Part shown: piece after piece, positions 58,012-64,000 of the stretch
Numbering within the stretch: the first letter of the stretch is position 1
Layout of the letters: the number at the start of each line of letters is the position of its first letter
Notes under the pieces: generated by a model
The model's database searches: none
Seen by the model: the letters and a program-made list of their open reading frames with translations, nothing else
What the model was told of the DNA's origin: nothing
Made by a program: the position numbers and the translations under genes
Assembly: GCA_020736575.1 (NCBI GenBank)
Contig: JAGPYM010000074.1
Span: forward strand, 1-64,000
Direction: 5' to 3'
From: Thelonectria olida
Taxonomy: Eukaryota > Ascomycota > Sordariomycetes > Hypocreales > Nectriaceae
Length of the DNA: 64,000 bases

Positions 58012-61000
58012 TGTCTTAAGGATTTCGAGTTGCGGACATTGGAGCTTGGTGCGAAGCAGGAAGGTAAAGATCGGCCTGGAATTGAACATCATTAAGTAAA
58101 AACATCTGATTAGCCAGGCACAGTCGACGACGAGACATTCATCTGGGCCTAAAACTATCACAAAGGCCGCAGGAGGAGGGGTTTCCCATTTGCCATGAAT
58201 AAGGTTTCGCACTACTCCAGAATTTCATAGCGTTTGTATTGAGACGAGCTCTGGACTAAAGGACAGGAACCGCGGAGCTGTTAAATTTGGTGTTCACACC
58301 GACGGGGGTGCCGACACAGCTACCCCGGAGCAGAAGTGGAAACAGGATTCAAGCTGAGACAGATCCCAGGCAGACGTGGTGATACGACAGAATCACGATA
58401 AAGTCGAACACTAGGGTTGTGTACGGGACTGCTAATTGTCTTCGCCATGGCTGGCTCGAACAGCAAGAACAAGTTTGAGAAGCCCTGAACTGTGGTCGCG
58501 CGGCTGCTCATACTGTTCGGAGCCATATTGAGCGTTGAAGAGGCATGGGAAAAGGGTCCAGACGACGGTCGGCCTGAGGTGTAGACAACGGCATAGCGTA
58601 ACACCAAGCGGGTGAGGAGATGACTCGATCATCAACAGCCTGTTTCCAGCCGCGTGTCACGAGGCTCGAGCTAACGGGATAATGTCAAGTGTGCGGGGCC
58701 TATATTATTGTAGTAGCTCACCGAAAGGGAGAGGATAGAAGCGTGGCATGACTCAAGACCCTATGCTGCCCACCAGACGGCTTTCACATGGCCAGACTTT
58801 GCACAAGGAGATCTTGGATAGCCAAATCGGCTGTCCGGGTGGTCCATCCAGTGTCAACACGGACCGCCTGCGGGGTCCGGTGCAAGTCGGCCCCAAGTTT
58901 TCCGGGCAGGGGGGTTCGGGTCGTATAGCTAATGTTGTTCCTGGCCGGGGCTCCGGCTTGCAGTCGGATGAAGACACGGAGATCTTCTCAGGGTTGGGGT
59001 GACTAGTTGTCCCTGAAGATGTGGGTTCGGTGGTGGTGGTGGTTGATGGTAATGTATGGGAGCGTTACTCGTGGCAGGGGGGCATACAGAAGGCCCTATA
59101 GGGGGTCGACTGTTCGTTGTGAGGTTCGCAGAGACGCTGCTGTCGGCCGGCATGAGGGCAGATTTGGCGTCAGCAAGCGCTTGAATCTTTAATCCTCCCC
59201 CACCCACATTTTGGCTGGTTTGTAAAACTCACACATGTTCTGGACTTGGCCATTGTTGGGACCAGCCCGCTTTTGCTTTATAGTAGTGTGGTTTTTAGCG
59301 TCATATTGTTCTGGCACATTGCGAAACTTGGGCATCGACGAGGATAACTCGGCATCCACCTTCCGAGATAAGATCTTGGACTAATGAGAGACTTATCTCC
59401 CCTGCAAAGCTATATGCACTCTTAAGTATCGCTTTGACTATCTAAGCCAATTGGTTATAATCCCTGTTTGCTATGGATTCGTAGCCAAGGGGCAACTAAG
59501 GAGATGGAGCCGATTCTATAGGCGTGACAGGCAGGGGGGTTTTGCAAGGATACATTCTCCTCTTGTCTACTATATACTCTTGGCTTCTGACTCGCAACGG
59601 CAACATACTGCCTGCCGTCATTCGGATTCCCAAGTGGGTGTGATCTAGGGGATGGAGCGGGGAGTTCGACCCTCGTCTGTTTACGTATCGCGCGACGTGG
59701 ATCGCTAGAGCGGGGGGCAGAAACTGAATTTGCGTTTCTCGACAGGGTACATAAAAGTGCGCGGTAACTAGTACCTTCTTGCTAGAGACCTTCCACCCTG
59801 AATGGAGGGGCTAGAAATCATGGACTGCCGACACGCTAAGCGTAAATCTTTGAACCCATGAGTGTGTTCTGGCGTCCTATCCTAGAGATTTACCTCCCCA
59901 CCTTTCCCATTAAGGTGAGGATTCTCCAGACCTAAATGTAGGGAAATTGACGACTTGACGCAAATGTAAATTAGAGGTTGCTAGAGTAAGTTAGCTACAC
60001 ACTTGACATTCAATGGCGGCACTTGCCGGCCGCTGGATGCGAATAACCTCGCACAGACGCACGGGCAAGTACGTGTGTACACAGATTGTATTCCAGTCAA
60101 TCGCGTGAATGTAATACCTCTCCAGCTACTCACCCCAACGCATGGAGAAGCCAGAGCTTCTACATAGTCGCCGACGTGGACGTCTTCGCACTTCGTCTCG
60201 AATTGCGACTTGCGGGACACTCGCCCGAGTTCAGCGGAGACGACTCTCTTGACAGAGAGGTAGGCGGACGGGTCTCCGGTTCTCGAGCCATTCTAATGTG
60301 AAGCCCGTCTGGTGGGCAGCAATAGGCCTGTAGGTAGGCGATGGCTGACACTTGGTACGAGGGAGCTTGATGCTAAGACGCGGCTATGTTGGCACCTGCA
60401 GGGGTCGAGCGGAATCTGCCGTGAGGGATGGAGGCAGACCCTTGCAACTTCGTCCCCTCCACTCTCCACCGGTTCCAGTTGCCTTTCGGAGCCCACTGTT
60501 TGGCGGCTCTCGATTCCCCCATGTGCATGAATGAGGTGGTGGTGAGAAGTCACGGGTAGACCACCCACGTCAACAGATGCGAGCCCGAAAGCTTGCATCT
60601 GCCACGACGCACACACGCAGACAATTCCTCTGAACAGATTGGGCCCTCGTCCTTCCGTACAGGTCTCCGGTCCGGGCCCCTTCCTCCCCCCAACTCCACT
60701 CCGGCAGCCTCGGTGGGGGTTGCTGCCAAGCAGTGCCAGAGCGCGGCATTTGGAGGGTGGTGCGTCAGACCGTGTTCCAGGAAGCTCGCGGACGACAGGG
60801 CCTGAACCCACGCCCATGGGATTGGAATTCCCGCTGTCTGGAACAAATGGCATGACGCACGCACGTACATACCGAGTACGGCGCTCCTTTGCCTGTCGCA
60901 GCCCAGCCCGTGCGCAATTGCGCCCCTCGATTGCCATTCCTTTGTCCTTGACCGACCTTCCGATTTCTTCATTAGGGCCGACGCCTCTTTTCAACTACCG

Positions 61001-61450
61001 TGCCGAGAAAAGTTAATCCGGTCCTCCGTTTGACGCTAGGCATGTCGATCTAGATGGCTGTCTTTTCTTACTCCAACACCGCCATCTCTCGGCCACTCTT
61101 CAAAATCGGAGCCGCATGAATTACTCCCTTCGGAGCCGCTTAATGCAGCCCTTAAGAAAGCCGCATGCCAAGTTGGCATTTGTCGGGTGATTGACCTGTT
61201 TTGTTTTCTGCAAGACGACGCCTTGCGGCAAGTGGTGGACATGGAAAGCGGAGATCACGACGCCCGGCACAGCGATGGCGACGATGGGAATGGGCGGGAC
61301 TTCGGCTTCACCTTCGACTGCTCGATTGCGGAGGTGGGCGGGGCAGCCAGCTTCATCGAGCCGGATGTAGGCGGACCCTTTCGATGTGACCTTGTGAGGA
61401 TGCCGCGTGCTGACTCGACGGCGTGGGACGCCTGACGACAGTTTTCGACC
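58012..61450. other. Long intergenic region, no supported gene
   Basis: About 3.4 kb of normal to GC-rich DNA. The largest frame (minus, 60293-60994, 233 codons) overlaps other open frames, has no domain and no codon bias, and is judged a by-product of composition. A TTCGACCC-like box near 59665 lacks the rest of a tRNA. The last kilobase presumably holds the methyltransferase promoter. Confidence 0.5.
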
Positions 61451-62647
61451 ATGTCAGCGTCTTCTATAGGAGATGCAACGTCAATGTCGTCGAATTCTAA
61501 CTGGAGTGGCAACAGGAACGACTCGGCCTCCCTATCAGATAGCGTGCGAACCTTTCCCGAGGAGTTTGGGCGCACCTATCACGCCTATCGTGCCGGCTGT
61601 AAGAAACCTCCTCTGCGCATCCCCAGAGTTCCAACTGACAGTGGACATGCAGCATACGTTTTTCCCAACGATACCCCGGAGCAGGAGCGCCTGGAGCTCC
61701 AGGGCGAGTGCATTAAGAGGCTCTTGGACGATAGGCTTTACCTTGCTCCGCTCTCGACCTCGAGGCCTCCACGCGCCATCCTCGACGTGGCCACGGGCGT
61801 AGGCGATTGGGTCATCCAGATGGGCGACTTGTTCCCCGAGTCCATGGTTATTGGCACCGATCTATCCCCTATCCAGCCAGCGGAGGTACCTCCTAATGTT
61901 CACTTCTACGTGGAGGATTCGTAAGTGTCTATCCAAGCACGTACTAACGGGGCTGATCCAAGTCGGCTTTGCGCCATCCCATCTGACTGTCTCCAGGACC
62001 GACCTATGGGACTTCTCGCAACAATTCGACTATATCCATACGCGAGCTACCTCCGGCAGCTGGGCCGCCTTTGAGACTCAGATCGCCGAGCAAGCCTTCG
62101 CCGCGCTCGAGCCTGGCGGTTGGTTTGAGTCGCAAGAAGTCGATTGCAATGTTTACTGTGATGATGGCACTCTCGATCCTAACGGACCTATAGCGGCATG
62201 GTCTAATGACCTAATCGCCGCATCAGAGAAGCTTAATCGCCCTGCCATCTTGGGGGCCACCCTTAAGGAGGTTTTCGAGAGGGTCGGCTTCGTCGATGTA
62301 CAACAGCGCATCTTCAAAATGCCCATTGGCGGGTGGGCCAAGGACACCCGGCTTAAGGAAATAGGGTATATGTGGGGGGTAAACGTCTTGGAGGGATTAG
62401 CTGGCTTCTCTTACCAGCTCTTCAATAAGGCATTTGAACGAACGAGCGCACAGATCGAGGTAAGTATAGCTTGAGGTACCACTACATTTATGATTTCACT
62501 ATGCTAGTTCATAGACGGGTCTGCTTACGAATTTATTTATAGGTTTCTCTCATCGATGTTCGACAAGATCTCACCAACCCGCGTATACACTGCTACATGC
62601 CTGCCTTTGTTGTATGGGGGAGGAAGCCACATCCTGACGAAGTGTGA
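61451..62647 (+). CDS. LaeA-like SAM-dependent methyltransferase
   Basis: Predicted class I methyltransferase, 345 residues, three exons: 61451-61920, 61997-62459 and 62543-62647, with the frame continuous across both introns. Motif I reads ILDVATGVGDWVIQ (SAM binding), followed by VIGTDLSPIQP, FDYIHTRA, and LEPGGWFESQEVD. This is the order seen in LaeA-like and UMTA-type fungal methyltransferases, many of which act in secondary metabolism or its control. The N-terminal 40 residues are Ser/Asn-rich and disordered. The last exon ends VVWGRKPHPDEV, a common tail. The substrate is unknown; being LaeA-like does not make it LaeA. Confidence 0.88.
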
Positions 62648-63228
62648 GACGCTCGGAGCGCGAGGCGACTCCGCCGGTCCTATATATGTATAGTGGAATT
62701 CCTGTTTGAAGGTACAGAGAAAGAGAAAGAGGCGGCGCGAGGCGGAATGGGAGGCGCACATGATAGAGGTTGTGCGGTTACGTCGGCGGGCAGTGCCAAC
62801 TAAGAACGACCTTCACCAAGTCGAAGATGGGACCTAAGGCAGCAGTTCGTTGGTTGACCTTGTTATGTATGGCTTTCCGAATCTCAGACATATCTGAAGC
62901 TACAACTAGTCTCAACGAGGCCATTGGCAGGGAACATGCTGGCAGGGCGTTTGGTTTCTTTTTGAAAGCCCTGGCATGTACATATTGGCCGTAAAAGCCT
63001 GCATTGCTCCCCTAGGTAGAAGACTTCACCCAGAGGCCTCTCCGCCGCATAATTACTATTCTTATGTCTAACTCACCTAGCGCGTTTGATTCCTAGCCAT
63101 GCCCGTCAACCCATTTGGGGGCTAAGCATAAGGGTAGCTCCATCTCCAGTGAAATATAGAAGCGCAATAACTGGCAGAACTACTCTAAGACACGCGTCGC
63201 TTTATTCTTTCTCTTAAGCGGGCCATAG
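62648..63228. other. Intergenic region, no supported gene
   Basis: About 580 bp with short domain-free frames. Confidence 0.45.
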
Positions 63229-63429
63229 ATGGCTCCATTATGGGTCTTTAGTCCCACCCGCCGCCTATTCAGACTACTCTTCAAGAAAGACGAGCCGGAT
63301 TGGATCACAGCGAAGCCCAGTACGGAATCGGACTGGAATGCTTGCCAGCAGACGCTCGAGGGTCATGGTGACTCGGTGAGGTCGGTCGTCTTCTCGGCGG
63401 ATGAGTCTAGCTCCCCTTGGAGCCAATGA
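63229..63429 (+). pseudogene. NACHT-WD40 (NLR) protein fragment
   Basis: A 66-codon frame carrying the linker and first WD40 blade start typical of fungal NLRs: LFKKDEPDWITAKP, then ESDWNACQQTLEGHGDS and VRSVVFSADE. The NACHT ATPase upstream and the remaining WD40 repeats downstream are missing, so it is a short relic. Fungal NLRs of this type control non-self recognition (for example HET-D and HET-E of Podospora). Confidence 0.72.
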
Positions 63430-63599
63430 GGCCTTGCAAGAGGACTGGCTGAGCCGTGAGGCGGCAGCAACTTCAATAGCTTAGCTCAGCGCGTCCTGTC
63501 CCCCAACAGGGGACTTTTCTGGCCTCCCGGCCTCCGGGACGGAAAATATACATACATGCATATATCATCATCCACTGAGTCGGCCTCTTAATGGTTGTG
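63430..63599. other. Spacer between relics
   Basis: About 170 bp with no recognisable feature. Confidence 0.4.
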
Positions 63600-64000
63600 T
63601 GGTCTATCGCCCACTAAGCTCAAGGGAATCTGCTTCCTTATCCTGCTCGCCGTCAACATCAGCGGCATGAACATCTGGGTGCCTACGCGTCTGAAGATCA
63701 ACAAAAGCTCCATCCACGTCAACGACATCTAGGATCGGTTCGAAATGTCATCTTTGCCGTCATAGACGCTACTCTCAATTTCTACTTCATCTACGTGGTC
63801 AAAAAGCGGCTTGTCTAGTCGCCTGTACCAGATGAACATATTCCTCGTAGGAATTTCTTTCTCATTGGATGTAAGTTGATGCGGCAGAAGACTCACTTTT
63901 CTAGTTCTTGCTACTAACTTGATTTGCTAGGTCTTGCTCGTCAGCATGACGTCTTTGCCCAACAGCTTTGCGTATGCACCCATGCTCAGGATCGGGCCCA
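63600..64000 (+). pseudogene. Integral membrane protein gene, degenerate, runs off the window
   Basis: Pieces of a fungal multi-pass membrane protein: ICFLILLAVNISGMNIWVPTRLKI, then HVNDI followed by an in-frame TAG (TGG to TAG would explain it) and DRFE. In a shifted frame come NVIFAVIDATLNFYFIYVVKKRLV with another TAG directly after it, then MNIFLVGISFSLDV, a likely intron, and VLLVSMTSLPNSFAYAP at the window edge. The order matches a common uncharacterised fungal membrane family, but the stops and frame changes show decay. Confidence 0.6.

Noticed and set aside
59580..59690. tRNA-like TTCGACCC box
   Set aside because: No acceptor stem, D-arm or anticodon arm could be folded around it.
60293..60994. 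233-codon minus-strand open frame
   Set aside because: No domain, overlapping open frames on both strands in GC-rich DNA, and Arg/Gly/Pro-rich composition typical of chance frames.

Overview
This window comes from a filamentous ascomycete (Pezizomycotina, most likely Sordariomycetes; the genus cannot be read from the sequence). The evidence is short introns of about 45-125 bp with GTRAGT-type donors and TAG/CAG acceptors, fungus-restricted protein families (Zn2Cys6 and DUF3425-type regulators, HET, HeLo, FunK1, LaeA-like methyltransferase), and GC-balanced genes alternating with extremely AT-rich, gene-free blocks that look like transposons degraded by repeat-induced point mutation (RIP). No tRNA, rRNA or CRISPR array was found.

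Layout. 1-6.3 kb: a partial short-chain dehydrogenase, an Old Yellow Enzyme with three introns, and a matrix-metalloprotease-like matrixin. 7.2-13.3 kb: an AT-rich block made of repeated, partly inverted modules, followed by a 123-bp tandem repeat and a FunK1 kinase relic. 14.6-18.4 kb: a caspase-like gene, a dead piggyBac transposon and an aldo-keto reductase relic. 18.7-24.8 kb: a bZIP/DUF3425 regulator divergent from a short-chain dehydrogenase, then a four-exon conserved protein. 25.3-31.6 kb: a head-to-head pair, an active-looking kinase fused to ankyrin repeats and a HeLo-domain protein with a catalytically dead kinase domain. 33-38 kb: a perfect 21-bp repeat array, small and broken genes, a 2OG-Fe(II) oxygenase pseudogene and an integral membrane protein. 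38.5-39.9 kb: a second AT-rich block. 40.3-48.4 kb: a mutated GH51 arabinofuranosidase and then a MAL-like cluster of maltase (start frameshifted), divergent sugar permease and Zn2Cys6 regulator. 48.4-53.6 kb: AT-rich blocks flanking an ankyrin relic, a TM2 protein and a broken HET gene. 54.3-64 kb: a hexose/lactose-type transporter, a multi-pass membrane protein, a LaeA-like methyltransferase, and relics of a NACHT-WD40 (NLR) protein and a membrane protein.

The genes suggest two working themes. One is carbohydrate use, with maltase, permease and activator plus a second transporter. The other is fungal cell-death and non-self recognition: kinase-ankyrin, HeLo-pseudokinase, caspase-like, HET, NLR and FunK1 genes, several of them broken. 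Many breaks are C-to-T or G-to-A changes, consistent with RIP acting in and near repeats. The HeLo-pseudokinase/kinase-ankyrin pair is the best candidate for an undescribed system, because its architecture resembles the RIPK3-MLKL necroptosis pair.

Intron positions were read by eye from splice signals and checked for frame continuity; none has transcript support.
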